Shown piece after piece: positions 17,286 through 25,401 of a stretch of DNA of 64,000 nucleotides. Each line of letters opens with the position of its first letter. Positions within the stretch are counted from its first letter, which is position 1. Made by a program: the position numbers and the translations under genes. The notes under the pieces were generated by a model, which was not told the DNA's origin, made no database searches, and was given only the letters and a program-made list of their open reading frames with translations. Source of the DNA: a virus; the IMG/VR virus record IMGVR_UViG_3300025896_001356, positions 1 through 64,000 of that record, one strand, 5' to 3'.

Positions 17286-18047
17286 ATGGTTAAACGATTA
17301 GTAATTGTAGGGGATAGTTTTTGTGCTGACCGCAAAATAGCCACCGACTGGCCGGTTAAACTTGCAAATATGCTCGGACGCCAACTGCGCGGTGAAGGGC
17401 GTGGTGGACGGGCGTGGTGGACGACACGAAGCTGGATTTATAAAAATATTGGTCAAATTGACCAAGACACAATTTTAATAGTGTGTCATACTTCTCCGTC
17501 TAGATTACCAAATCAGAATCACTATCCAATCAGTACTGGTATTTTACATAGCGAAGTTTCTGCGCCATCAAATGATTTACGGCTAGTTGATCCCAATGGT
17601 GAACTATTTAATTTGGCCAAAAATTTCTATCTATCAGACTTATATGTGCATGAGTTTTACGAATGGGCAGGAAGGTGCTGGTTGCATGAAGTAAACAACC
17701 TGGCACAACGAGTACATAAACTTATTCATTTGCCTGGTCCAGACGCTATTCATCATTCGTTTGATACCCAATATAGTAATTCTATTAGAATAGAACCATC
17801 ATTGGAATGCAAAGCACTAGTTGACTTGTCAATGAAAGAATTAAAACAAAATGGTAGAAAGTTTTTTGGACCCGACGCACGACATAACCATCTAACTGAA
17901 CACAACAATATCAAATTGGCCGAAGCCTTGTATACTATAATTAAATCAGAATCTGCTCCGACTAATCCAATGCATTTTGATAATCTCAATGAGTGGTCCT
18001 TTACAAATGACGATTTTAAAGTCAGAATGGATTTTGAAAACTACTAA
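17286..18047 (+). CDS. SGNH/GDSL-like protein 3
   Basis: 253 aa directly abutting the carbamoyltransferase stop. Block I is IVGDSFCADR (S11), and GRGGRAWW could supply the block II glycine. A C-terminal DARHNHLTEHNN carries Asp and His in block V spacing. No signal peptide. With the proteins at 12807 and 15124 it makes three SGNH-type genes around one carbamoyltransferase. The last bases contain CTAAATA, a possible late promoter element for the next gene. Confidence 0.72.
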   Translation: MVKRLVIVGDSFCADRKIATDWPVKLANMLGRQLRGEGRGGRAWWTTRSWIYKNIGQIDQDTILIVCHTSPSRLPNQNHYPISTGILHSEVSAPSNDLRLVDPNGELFNLAKNFYLSDLYVHEFYEWAGRCWLHEVNNLAQRVHKLIHLPGPDAIHHSFDTQYSNSIRIEPSLECKALVDLSMKELKQNGRKFFGPDARHNHLTEHNNIKLAEALYTIIKSESAPTNPMHFDNLNEWSFTNDDFKVRMDFENY

Positions 18048-18055
18048 ATAAAATT

Positions 18056-18847
18056 ATGAAAAAACTATTGTTAATCCTTTTGGCAACATTTACAATGTCT
18101 GCCTTTGCCTGGACTCAAACTCCTGCTAAACCACTTGAAGCATGTGCTGCACAAATGCCGTATGGTATTCCTGAAGTTGCTCGTAAAGTAACTGGCCTAT
18201 GTCACTTGGCATACGCCACAGCAAATGACGAAGCTGCAAAACTACCAGTCTGGACCAGTTATGTACTAACTCCAGAACATGCTCTTGGTTGTGTTGCCCG
18301 TACTAACGCATTCACCCCAGACATCAGCATCAAAGGCGGTGCACGACCAGACGACTATGCTGGCACTGGTTACGATAAAGGTCACGTGGCACCAGATGGG
18401 GATATGAGTTGGGACCAGCAAGTTGAATATGAATCATTTTTAATGACCAATATGATGCCGCAATTGGGCGGCTTGAATAGAGGTATCTGGAAGCAGCTTG
18501 AAACAATAATTCGTGGCTGGACAGTTCAGCAAGCTCACAGCTATACAATTTATGCAGGCCCCATTTATAACATGGCAAACAACAAGATTGGCAAAGGAGT
18601 TGTTATACCAAGTGCGTTCTACAAGATTGCGATCAATAATGAGACGCATGCTATTGCTGGTTGGGTATTCCCGCATCGCACTGACTTAAAGGATTTAGAA
18701 GAACTCCGCATGCCTGTTAAGCACATCATGGAAGCTGCTGGAGTGCAATTTGGATTTCCAGATGCCGGCAAAGAAATTCGTCCAGGTAACGAACCTGACG
18801 TTGATTTTGGTGCATTAACCAAAGCTAAACAAGCAATTTGCAAGTAA
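18056..18847 (+). CDS. Secreted DNA/RNA non-specific endonuclease (NUC1 family)
   Basis: 263 aa. Residues 1-18 are a classic signal peptide (MKKLLLILLATFTMSAFA), so the mature enzyme should reach the periplasm. The catalytic stretch is DKGHVAPDGDM, matching the family DRGH motif with Lys for Arg. LTNMMPQLGGLNRGIWKQLE carries the metal-binding Asn. The enzyme cuts DNA and RNA without sequence preference. A periplasmic nuclease could destroy incoming DNA of rival phages or recycle released host DNA. It ends the radical SAM transcription unit, before a terminator. Confidence 0.85.
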   Translation: MKKLLLILLATFTMSAFAWTQTPAKPLEACAAQMPYGIPEVARKVTGLCHLAYATANDEAAKLPVWTSYVLTPEHALGCVARTNAFTPDISIKGGARPDDYAGTGYDKGHVAPDGDMSWDQQVEYESFLMTNMMPQLGGLNRGIWKQLETIIRGWTVQQAHSYTIYAGPIYNMANNKIGKGVVIPSAFYKIAINNETHAIAGWVFPHRTDLKDLEELRMPVKHIMEAAGVQFGFPDAGKEIRPGNEPDVDFGALTKAKQAICK

Positions 18848-18912
18848 TACACCTACTTAACGCTTGCATTAACACGATACATAAATAGAATCGCTGTATA
18901 CGGCACCGCTAA

Positions 18913-18941
18913 ACAGGGCACATTGGTTGCCCTGTTTTCTT
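18913..18941 (+). terminator. Rho-independent terminator
   Basis: An 8-bp stem ACAGGGCA/TGCCCTGT with a 7-nt loop is followed by TTTTCTT. It lies 65 nt after the NUC1 stop and directly overlaps the -35 box of the next promoter, so it separates the radical SAM unit from the downstream operon. Confidence 0.8.
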
Positions 18942-18968
18942 GACAACGTATAAGTATTTTGCTATAAT
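18940..18968 (+). promoter_or_regulatory. Consensus sigma70 promoter (leaderless type)
   Basis: TTGACA, 17-nt spacer, TATAAT: a perfect match to the sigma70 consensus. The -10 box ends 6 nt before the ATG at 18975, so the expected first transcribed base is at or next to the A of the start codon and the mRNA would be leaderless. Confidence 0.85.
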
Positions 18969-18974
18969 AGTAAG

Positions 18975-19493
18975 ATGAAAGTTATTAATGTTATTGCCGG
19001 CCCAGGTGTAGGTAAAAGCACTCTAGCGTCAGGTCTCTATCATGAGGCAAAACGCAGAGGGTGGAATGTAGAATTGGTTACGGAAGTGGCCAAGGACCTA
19101 GTTTGGGAAGGGCGGCAATGTGCGTTAAGCAATCAGGCTTATGTATTTGGACGGCAAGTTCAACGTATACATAGGTTAGAAGGGCAAGTTGATTATGTTA
19201 TCACTGACAGCCCCTTCTTGTTAAGTGCCATCTATGCGCCGGATGATTATCCAAGTGCATGGGAGGAAGTAGTAGTAGAACTTTGGAAACGTTACGATAA
19301 CAGCGTGGCATTTCTAGAGCGCGGCCCTTGGTTTTCCGAAACGGGTCGTGTGCATAATCTTCAAGCGAGTTTGGAGATCGATCAACGGATTGCGGTGCTC
19401 TTGGCAAAGCATAACATAACCCACACTCAGGTTAGTTATGGATACCAGAGCCCAGGTGAAGTCTTAGATGCTATTTTAGCGTCAAGGGCCTGA
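18975..19493 (+). CDS. P-loop ATPase/kinase, NadR-like AAA_28 family
   Basis: 172 aa. Walker A is GPGVGKST near residue 9-16. YVITDSPFLLSAIY resembles the Walker B/DxP region of nucleotide and nicotinamide riboside kinases such as the NadR C-terminal domain. Related phage proteins are thought to act in NAD salvage, but the substrate here is not certain. The start is fixed by the promoter, whose -10 ends 6 nt upstream, and there is no Shine-Dalgarno site. Confidence 0.75.
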   Translation: MKVINVIAGPGVGKSTLASGLYHEAKRRGWNVELVTEVAKDLVWEGRQCALSNQAYVFGRQVQRIHRLEGQVDYVITDSPFLLSAIYAPDDYPSAWEEVVVELWKRYDNSVAFLERGPWFSETGRVHNLQASLEIDQRIAVLLAKHNITHTQVSYGYQSPGEVLDAILASRA

Positions 19494-19525
19494 CTGGAGG
19501 TAATCCCAATGAAAGGAGATGTAAT

Positions 19526-20215
19526 ATGCATGTAACCTTGAATAGCAACTTGGGCATGATAAAACAAACGGTTGAGCGTTTGTTTATAAAGGCAATTTTA
19601 ATTGCTTTAATTTTTATAGTTGTTTCTACAGCAGTATTTGATAGTCGACGTTTTGTTATGTCATTTGAGTTTGAAGATACTGAGATGGAAACAGTTAGTG
19701 AATGGGTAATTAAACAATTTAATCCAGGTAAAAAGGAAACATTAGAAGAACGCTTGCAGCGACTAATGCATTCCAATTTAGAATCAACTGGAGGCGTAAA
19801 GGCTGCATTAGCCGATAAGTCAGTTAAGTGTTTAGCAGAGAATGTTTATTACGAAAGCCGTGGCGAATCGCTACAAGGGCAAGTAGCAGTGGCCAATGTA
19901 ACTCTGACAAGATTACACGAAGGATATGCCCGTTCAATATGTGGTGTAGTAAAGCAACGTAATCCCAATGGGTGCCAGTTTGAATGGGTCTGTAGACCTA
20001 GTTTAACAGTGCCAACTGGAGTAGCATGGACCCAAGCAGTGGGAATTGCGCTAGTAGTATTAAATGAGGGCAAACGAGTTGAAGATCCAACTAACGGTGC
20101 AAGTCATTTTCATGCTACACATATTGATTGGCAACCAACCTGGCATCGGGTAAATAACTCAGTACGCCAAATTGGCAACCATATCTTTTATAGAGTAAAA
20201 CCACAGGGACAATAA
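19526..20215 (+). CDS. SleB/CwlJ-type cell wall hydrolase (endolysin) with membrane anchor
   Basis: 229 aa with a strong AAAGGAG site. Residues about 20-38 form one hydrophobic segment, so it is either membrane anchored or a signal-arrest-release type. The hydrolase domain starts near residue 105 with KCLAENVYYESRGESLQGQVAVANVTLTR. The Glu residues there are the presumed catalytic site of the Hydrolase_2 family. CQFEWVC and GASHFHA follow. It would cleave peptidoglycan during lysis, together with the spanins at 55613-56313. Overlaps the next gene by TAATG. Confidence 0.82.
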   Translation: MHVTLNSNLGMIKQTVERLFIKAILIALIFIVVSTAVFDSRRFVMSFEFEDTEMETVSEWVIKQFNPGKKETLEERLQRLMHSNLESTGGVKAALADKSVKCLAENVYYESRGESLQGQVAVANVTLTRLHEGYARSICGVVKQRNPNGCQFEWVCRPSLTVPTGVAWTQAVGIALVVLNEGKRVEDPTNGASHFHATHIDWQPTWHRVNNSVRQIGNHIFYRVKPQGQ

Positions 20216-20559
20216 TGAGAAAATTATACACAGCAAGATTGTTAGAAGTACGTAACACGGACACGTTAGACGTAGAACTAGATCTTGGCTTCAACGTATA
20301 CACCCGCCAAAAAATTAAACTATTTGGCGTGTCAAGCGCAGGCAAAGATTCAGATGTAAAGCTGGTACTGACCGAGCTTTGTAAGAATGGCTTTATAGTA
20401 GAACCTATTATAACCAAACGTGCAAAGCTAGGCCGTGTACTAGGATGGGCATACATTGCTGACGCCACTGGTGAACCTGGACTTAATCTTAATCAAGCAT
20501 TGGTTGAGCAAGGGCTTGCTACATCCTTCCAAGCTCCAGAAGAGGACGAGGAAGAATAA
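20215..20559 (+). CDS. SNase-fold (thermonuclease-like) protein
   Basis: 114 aa. VRNTDTLDVELDLGFNVYTRQKIKLFGVSS and RVLGWAYI...LNQALVEQGLA match strands and the C-terminal helix of staphylococcal nuclease-like OB folds. The usual catalytic Arg after the third strand (RLxGIDxPE) is replaced by KIKLFGVSS, so nuclease activity is doubtful. The C terminus is acidic (EEDEEE). Coupled to both neighbours by TAATG overlaps. Confidence 0.65.
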   Translation: MRKLYTARLLEVRNTDTLDVELDLGFNVYTRQKIKLFGVSSAGKDSDVKLVLTELCKNGFIVEPIITKRAKLGRVLGWAYIADATGEPGLNLNQALVEQGLATSFQAPEEDEEE

Positions 20560-21302
20560 TGTACGAAGAAGGACTAACAGCAAGAAAGATAGCAGAGTTT
20601 GACTCTGCTATTTTCAATGAGTACCGTGCCTGGGAAGCTGCATTTGATTGGAATCCAGCAGCTGAACCAAAAAGATATTTACGCAGTGATGGCACCCATT
20701 TAATTTACTTGCCAATAAATGCAATGCGTAATAATGATAAGGCTGGATTTAAATCTTTGACCAGGACTTATACCCCGGACATTCAACTGCTATGGGATAA
20801 TATATTAAAACGCCAATGCGAATATCTAGCAGAATTAACTGGCATTGCAGATCCTATTATTGTTCAAGCAGATATTGCACGTATGAAACCTGTCACAGGC
20901 GACACTGTGATGCATACAGACACTCGCTATAATCAACGCTACGCAAGACGTTACAACATCGCTATAAGCACTAATACTGATTGCTGGCTTTATCATCGCA
21001 ATTATGATTTAAATAATGGTGGTATGCGCGATCATATCAACGAAGGCGAAATGTGGGAGTTGAATAATAAAATTATACATACGGCTGTAAACTATGGTGA
21101 TACATGGCGAACACATTTGATCATTGACGTGATGCCACGAAACTATTACGATGCTATGTGTAAACTTTATAATCCTTATGCCAAAGTACCAAATATACAG
21201 AACAAAAATACAACCTACGATTATGATATCGACGGTAATTTAATACACGAGCCTTTATTTAAAGACTTACCACATTGCTTTCCAGCAAGGACACACTTAT
21301 AA
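20559..21302 (+). CDS. 2OG-Fe(II) oxygenase, aspartyl/asparaginyl beta-hydroxylase-like
   Basis: 247 aa. The iron-binding facial triad is visible: HTD (HxD) in DTVMHTDTRYNQRY, and a distal His in NKIIHTAVNYGDTWRTHLIID. The following Arg is placed to bind 2-oxoglutarate. This layout matches Asp/Asn/Pro hydroxylases of the cupin-like double-stranded beta-helix fold. Substrate unknown. One of seven such genes in the window. Confidence 0.75.
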   Translation: MYEEGLTARKIAEFDSAIFNEYRAWEAAFDWNPAAEPKRYLRSDGTHLIYLPINAMRNNDKAGFKSLTRTYTPDIQLLWDNILKRQCEYLAELTGIADPIIVQADIARMKPVTGDTVMHTDTRYNQRYARRYNIAISTNTDCWLYHRNYDLNNGGMRDHINEGEMWELNNKIIHTAVNYGDTWRTHLIIDVMPRNYYDAMCKLYNPYAKVPNIQNKNTTYDYDIDGNLIHEPLFKDLPHCFPARTHL

Positions 21303-22552
21303 TGAAAATTACACGCACAGATATAATTGTTGCTTACTTGGCGCTTATAAGCGGTCTAAGCATTAGCGCAGTTGCAGTATATTACAGCGTAGCAGGATTG
21401 GTTAGTATCTTCTCTGCTGCGGTGATTCCAATTATCGTTATGGGTGTTGCACTTGAAGTCAGTAAACTAATTGCCACAATGTGGTTAAAGTTAAACTGGA
21501 CTCGTGCCCCATTCTTTATTAAAACTTATATGACCGCTGCGGTAGCAGTACTAATGATTATTACCTCAATGGGTATCTTTGGCTTTCTAAGCAAAGCACA
21601 CAGTGATCAAAGTTTGGTAAGTGGAGATGTACAAAGTAAGATTGCAGTGTACGATGAAAAAATTAAAGTAGCCAGGGATAATATTGATGCAAACCGCAAA
21701 GCACTCAAACAAATGGATGAGGCTGTGGACCAAATTATGGGTCGAAGTTCGTCAGAAACGGGTGCGGACAAAGCAGTTGCGGTCCGTAAAGGGCAGGCCA
21801 AAGAACGCTCTAGATTACTTTCTGACATCACTGCCGAACAGAAAGCAATTACTAAACTTAGTGAAGAACGGGCACCCATCGCCGCAGAAGTGCGCAAGGT
21901 GGAAGCAGAAGTTGGTCCGATAAAATACATTGCAGCATTTATCTATGGTGATAACCCAGATGCCAATGTGCTAGAAAAAGCAGTGACATGGGTGATTATT
22001 ATCATTGTGTCTGTATTTGACCCTCTTGCAGTTATCTTGTTGTTGGCCAGTCAGTATAGCTTCCAATGGTTTAGAAAACCAGATGAGGATGAAATTGTTG
22101 TAGTCAATTCCCCAATTGTGGCTACTGTGCAGCCAGTTGACAACTACGTTGCAGATATACCGCCTGTGTATCCTGTTACAGAAGATGACCTTGAAGAAAT
22201 TGCAACTGCATTTAACGAAGCAAAAAAGAAAGTTCACGATGAGCCTGTTGTAGAACAAATCGTTTCTCACCAATATGATGTGCCGCAGGAACCCGAAGTG
22301 ACACTAATTACTCCTGCACCAACGTTTAATGAGTTAAGCGAAGAGGATATTACTCGCTTAGAAGCCAGCCGGGATTTAGATTTTGCGCCACCGGGAACAC
22401 CAGGAGAGGCTTGGACTGCACCAGTGCAAAACGAGCAGCAAGCCACTGATAATATTGATAAAATATATAAAGCAAGTTCAGAAGACTTGGCTAAACAAAT
22501 GCGTGGTCGTGGTTGGTTTCAAGCCACGTTCCCTAAAAAAGATAACACATAA
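21302..22552 (+). CDS. Large membrane protein with coiled coil
   Basis: 416 aa from ATG 21302 (TAATG overlap). It has three N-terminal membrane segments (about residues 8-30, 35-60 and 75-95), then a long charged coiled coil (about 100-205). A fourth segment near 225-245 contains WVIIIIVSVFDPLAVILLLA, followed by a soluble, acidic, Pro-rich tail. The AIFYGDNPDAN...VFDPLA region looks like that of membrane proteins common in large phages. Function unknown; possibly it reshapes or guards the host inner membrane. Confidence 0.65.
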   Translation: MKITRTDIIVAYLALISGLSISAVAVYYSVAGLVSIFSAAVIPIIVMGVALEVSKLIATMWLKLNWTRAPFFIKTYMTAAVAVLMIITSMGIFGFLSKAHSDQSLVSGDVQSKIAVYDEKIKVARDNIDANRKALKQMDEAVDQIMGRSSSETGADKAVAVRKGQAKERSRLLSDITAEQKAITKLSEERAPIAAEVRKVEAEVGPIKYIAAFIYGDNPDANVLEKAVTWVIIIIVSVFDPLAVILLLASQYSFQWFRKPDEDEIVVVNSPIVATVQPVDNYVADIPPVYPVTEDDLEEIATAFNEAKKKVHDEPVVEQIVSHQYDVPQEPEVTLITPAPTFNELSEEDITRLEASRDLDFAPPGTPGEAWTAPVQNEQQATDNIDKIYKASSEDLAKQMRGRGWFQATFPKKDNT

Positions 22553-22563
22553 GAAAGACTATT

Positions 22564-22986
22564 TTGAGTGATTCAAACGTATACATTGTAAGCCCTCCAA
22601 CTTTATACATGCCAGCAGGCGGGTTGGCATTTTGCTTAATAAGTAATGATCCTACATGGCAAGATTCAATTATCAACTATTTAGAAGCAAACATTCAGAA
22701 TCAATTAACATTCTATGCAACTGAAACAAGCACCAAGGATCCTAAAGCATGGGTATGGTATTGGCATATAGTTGACAACTGCGGCATGATCTTTGTTGAT
22801 CTTTCGAGCAGTACAGAGCATGAAGTTAGAATGGCGATGGCAATGGCCAAATTGGATATGCCAGTTATCTTTCATGTTAGGCCTGGCAACGACGAGTTTG
22901 TGGCATTGCTTAATGCAGTAGATATTCCACACTTCGAAGATATGGAACATTTGGCAACGTTATTGGAGAACGGCCTTGGTGGATAA
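22564..22986 (+). CDS. Conserved-looking protein of unknown function (140 aa)
   Basis: Uses a TTG start with AAGAAAG upstream. [15 protein letters not shown], then [31 protein letters not shown], suggest a small Rossmann-like alpha/beta domain recalling nucleoside deoxyribosyltransferase or TIR-like folds. No catalytic set is clear. The 3' end overlaps the clpX start. Confidence 0.5.
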   Translation: MSDSNVYIVSPPTLYMPAGGLAFCLISNDPTWQDSIINYLEANIQNQLTFYATETSTKDPKAWVWYWHIVDNCGMIFVDLSSSTEHEVRMAMAMAKLDMPVIFHVRPGNDEFVALLNAVDIPHFEDMEHLATLLENGLGG

Positions 22987-24199
22987 AGTACAGTCGCTAA
23001 GTTGCAGTTTTTGCAACAAGCATAGAGACACTGTCCAGGCGCTTATCGCTGGAGAGAGTGCATACATTTGCAATGAGTGTATTCATTTATGTCTCGAAGC
23101 GTTATCTGAAACTCCTGCGCCAACATCGTTTGGGGAAAGCTCTACTCCATCACAAATTAAAGCGTACCTTGATAGATTTATCATTGGGCAAGATCTTGCC
23201 AAACGCAGTCTAAGCGTAGCAGTACGCAATCACTATAAACGTCTTGGCCAAGGCGAAACTGATCTTATTAAGAAGTCAAATGTATTGTTGATTGGACCAA
23301 CTGGTTCAGGCAAAACATTGCTTGCAAAGAAACTTGCAGAAATGCTGAACGTACCGTTTGCAATGGCTGATGCAACTACACTAACCGAAGCTGGTTATGT
23401 AGGTGATGACGTTGAAAGTGTCATCCATCGACTGTTACAAAGTGCAGGCGGAGACATTAAAAAAGCTGAGCAAGGTATTGTGTACATTGACGAGATAGAC
23501 AAGAAAGGTCGTAAGAGCGAAAGCTCAAGCATTACCCGTGACGTATCAGGTGAAGGTGTGCAGCAAGCATTGCTAAAGCTGATTGAAGGTACTGAATGTC
23601 GTGTTCCCCAAGGTGGCGGCCGTAAGCATCCAGGCACTGAAACTAATGTAGTAAACACAAAGAATATTTTGTTTATATTAGGTGGTGCGTTTGTAGGCCT
23701 TGACGAGCAAGTTAAAAAGCGTATGAGTGGCGGAGTACGTATTGGATTCGGTGCTGAAATTGGCCTAGCTGACGTTAAGACTGATCATTGGCTTGCAGAA
23801 GTCGAGCCAGAAGACTTTGTTAAGTTTGGTATGATTCCCGAGTTCATGGGACGTATCCCTGTCATTGCTGCACTTGATACATTAACCCCTGCTGACCTTG
23901 TCCGCATCATGTGCGAGCCAGATGACAGCATTGAAAAAGAATATAAAGCAATCTTTGCACTAGATAAAGTAGAGATTGAATTTACAGCAGATGCATGTAT
24001 CAGCATCGCTAACCTAAGCATAACTAAAAAGACTGGCGCACGTGGTATTCGCAACATAATTGAGCAAATTCTATTAGATATCCAGTTTAATCTGCCTGAA
24101 TTAGCAGCAGAAGGGTTAAGTAAAGTTATAATTACAGAACAGACTGTGGTGGACCACAATCCTGTTTTAATTTATAAAACAATAAAGAACGTTGCATAA
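22976..24199 (+). CDS. clpX: ClpX, AAA+ unfoldase of the Clp protease
   Basis: 407 aa, the normal ClpX length. GGAG lies 7 nt before TTG 22976; GTG 22979 is an alternative start. An N-terminal zinc-binding domain has C10, C13, C32 and C35. Walker A is GPTGSGKT (107-114), Walker B is IVYIDEIDK (168-176), the sensor region is GARGIRNI. The loop RIGFGAE carries IGF at 256-258, the motif that docks on ClpP. No clpP gene lies in the window, so the product probably recruits host ClpP. Likely role: redirecting host proteolysis or extracting proteins from complexes. Confidence 0.93.
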   Translation: MVDKVQSLSCSFCNKHRDTVQALIAGESAYICNECIHLCLEALSETPAPTSFGESSTPSQIKAYLDRFIIGQDLAKRSLSVAVRNHYKRLGQGETDLIKKSNVLLIGPTGSGKTLLAKKLAEMLNVPFAMADATTLTEAGYVGDDVESVIHRLLQSAGGDIKKAEQGIVYIDEIDKKGRKSESSSITRDVSGEGVQQALLKLIEGTECRVPQGGGRKHPGTETNVVNTKNILFILGGAFVGLDEQVKKRMSGGVRIGFGAEIGLADVKTDHWLAEVEPEDFVKFGMIPEFMGRIPVIAALDTLTPADLVRIMCEPDDSIEKEYKAIFALDKVEIEFTADACISIANLSITKKTGARGIRNIIEQILLDIQFNLPELAAEGLSKVIITEQTVVDHNPVLIYKTIKNVA

Positions 24200-24200
24200 T

Positions 24201-24470
24201 ATGAGCATGGATAAGAGACGCCCAATAAAGGGTACTACAGTAATCGTCAGAGATGATCAAGTTGAAAAGGCATTGCGTAAGTTTAAAAAGAAGATTCAAG
24301 ATAGCGGCAAGCTAGAAGAAATTAAAGAACGTGAGTCTTATGAAAAGCCAACTACATCAAGACGCCTTGCTAAAAACAAAGCAGTTCGTCGTCAACAAAA
24401 ACAAGTTGAGACTGATGAACGCGATGGCAAACGCGCACCTCGCGATGGTAAATTAAAGCGGATGTATTGA
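24201..24470 (+). CDS. rpsU: Ribosomal protein bS21
   Basis: 89 aa. VEKALRKFKKKIQDSGKLEEIKERESYEKPTTSRRLAKNKAVRRQQ matches bS21 closely (ALRRFKR, RREFYEKPT, KRxKAxAVKR). bS21 is a small-subunit protein near the mRNA exit channel and anti-Shine-Dalgarno. Phage copies are known and are thought to swap into host ribosomes and favour phage mRNAs. It has a longer basic C-terminal tail than typical. Start ATG 24201 follows the clpX stop; TTG 24192 is less likely. Confidence 0.92.
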   Translation: MSMDKRRPIKGTTVIVRDDQVEKALRKFKKKIQDSGKLEEIKERESYEKPTTSRRLAKNKAVRRQQKQVETDERDGKRAPRDGKLKRMY

Positions 24471-24472
24471 AC

Positions 24473-24501
24473 TTGACAATTTGTTAGAACATAACTATAA
24501 T
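24473..24501 (+). promoter_or_regulatory. Consensus sigma70 promoter for hsp20
   Basis: TTGACA, 17 nt, TATAAT, a perfect consensus. It lies directly after the S21 stop and about 87 nt before the hsp20 ATG, giving a leader of about 80 nt with possible secondary structure around the AAGGAG site. Confidence 0.85.
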
Positions 24502-24507
24502 AGTACA

Positions 24508-24588
24508 TGTTAGTGCCAACAGGACTAACAACGTATATGCAAGGCTTGCGATGAGCTTGCTATTAAACTCGCTTATTAAGGAGACTTT
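24508..24588 (+). promoter_or_regulatory. Structured hsp20 5' leader, possible RNA thermometer
   Basis: The leader holds an inverted repeat GTTAGT/ACTAAC at its start. TTGCT at 24557-24561 can pair with AGGA (24579-24582) of the ribosome site with one bulged G, the arrangement used in ROSE-type thermometers of small heat shock genes. The helix seen by eye is only about 5 bp, so this is tentative. Confidence 0.3.
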
Positions 24589-25035
24589 ATGACTAATATG
24601 ACAATGGGCCACGCAGCCTTTCACCCCTACCATAAGATTGGTGTTGGCTTTGATCGAATGTTCCATGAACTAGATCGACTAATGCAAGTTGGCACCAACA
24701 CCGCCAATGGTGGGTATCCCCCTTTTAATCTTGAAAAAACTGGTGATGCACAGTATCGTATTACCATGGCAGTTGCTGGCTTTACTGACGATGAGATTGA
24801 GCTTTTACAAAAAGAAAACATTCTGACTGTGATAGGAGCCAAGATTACAACTGTTGACGAATCTACTTTCTTACACCGCGGTATTGCCAATCGTAGCTTT
24901 AAGCGTGAGTTCGTACTTGCTGATCAAATTGAAGTTATCACAGCAGTGCTCAAGGACGGTATGCTGGTGATTGAACTAAAACAACTTGTTGTTGAAGAAC
25001 ATAAGCCAAAGAAAATCCCATTGGCAAAGGGTTAA
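24589..25035 (+). CDS. Small heat shock protein Hsp20/IbpA-like
   Basis: 148 aa with AAGGAG 5 nt before the ATG. The alpha-crystallin domain spans about residues 40-135: YPPFNLEKTGDAQYRITMAVAGFTDDEIEL, then LTVIGAK, then LHRGIANRSFKREFVLADQIEV and LKDGMLVIELK. The C terminus has an I-P-L motif (KKIPLAKG) for oligomer contacts. Such chaperones hold unfolding proteins for refolding. It has its own strong promoter, so it can be expressed apart from the clpX-S21 pair. Confidence 0.92.
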   Translation: MTNMTMGHAAFHPYHKIGVGFDRMFHELDRLMQVGTNTANGGYPPFNLEKTGDAQYRITMAVAGFTDDEIELLQKENILTVIGAKITTVDESTFLHRGIANRSFKREFVLADQIEVITAVLKDGMLVIELKQLVVEEHKPKKIPLAKG

Positions 25036-25042
25036 CTTAACA

Positions 25043-25071
25043 AGCCAGGATAACCTGTCCTGGCTAAATAT
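25043..25071 (+). promoter_or_regulatory. Hairpin joined to a late-promoter-like box before clpS
   Basis: An 8-bp stem AGCCAGGA/TCCTGGCT (25043-25050, 25058-25065) is followed by no T run. Its 3' arm runs into GCTAAATATCTTAC, a 14-nt string also found at 54328. CTAAATA resembles the T4 late box TATAAATA. It would place transcription start about 20 nt upstream of clpS. Confidence 0.45.
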
Positions 25072-25095
25072 CTTACATAACACGGATAGATTAAC

Positions 25096-25401
25096 ATGTC
25101 AGAAACTGCAATTCAAACAATCAACAAAACAGACCTTAATGTCAAAGAACCTGAACGATACAAAGTTGTTATTTTAAATGACAACTCAACCCCAATGGAA
25201 TTTGTAATCGAATTGCTCAAACTTATTTTCCACCTGAATCAGGAAGCAGCAGTTGCAGTTATGCTTCAAGTTCACCAACTTGGCAAGGGTACCGCAGGAA
25301 TTTATACATATGAAGTTGCTGAACAAAAAGCAATGGAGTCCACGCAAATTGCACGTACAAATGGACACCCCTTAGGAGTGTCTGTTGAACTTGCCGGATG
25401 A
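25096..25401 (+). CDS. clpS: ClpS, N-end rule adaptor of ClpAP
   Basis: 101 aa. The core RYKVVILNDNSTPMEFVIELLKLIFHLNQEAAVAVMLQVHQLGKGTAGIYTYEVAEQKA is a near-textbook ClpS domain. The N-degron pocket residues (ND-x-x-TPMEFV) and the flexible N-terminal tail that enters ClpA are present. ClpS delivers proteins with bulky N-terminal residues to ClpAP. A phage clpA lies at 57677, so adaptor and unfoldase may work as a pair. Confidence 0.92.
   Translation: MSETAIQTINKTDLNVKEPERYKVVILNDNSTPMEFVIELLKLIFHLNQEAAVAVMLQVHQLGKGTAGIYTYEVAEQKAMESTQIARTNGHPLGVSVELAG

Noticed and set aside
18879-18889. ACATAAATAGA as a late promoter
   Set aside because: A terminator lies between it and the next gene, so it would not drive anything obvious.
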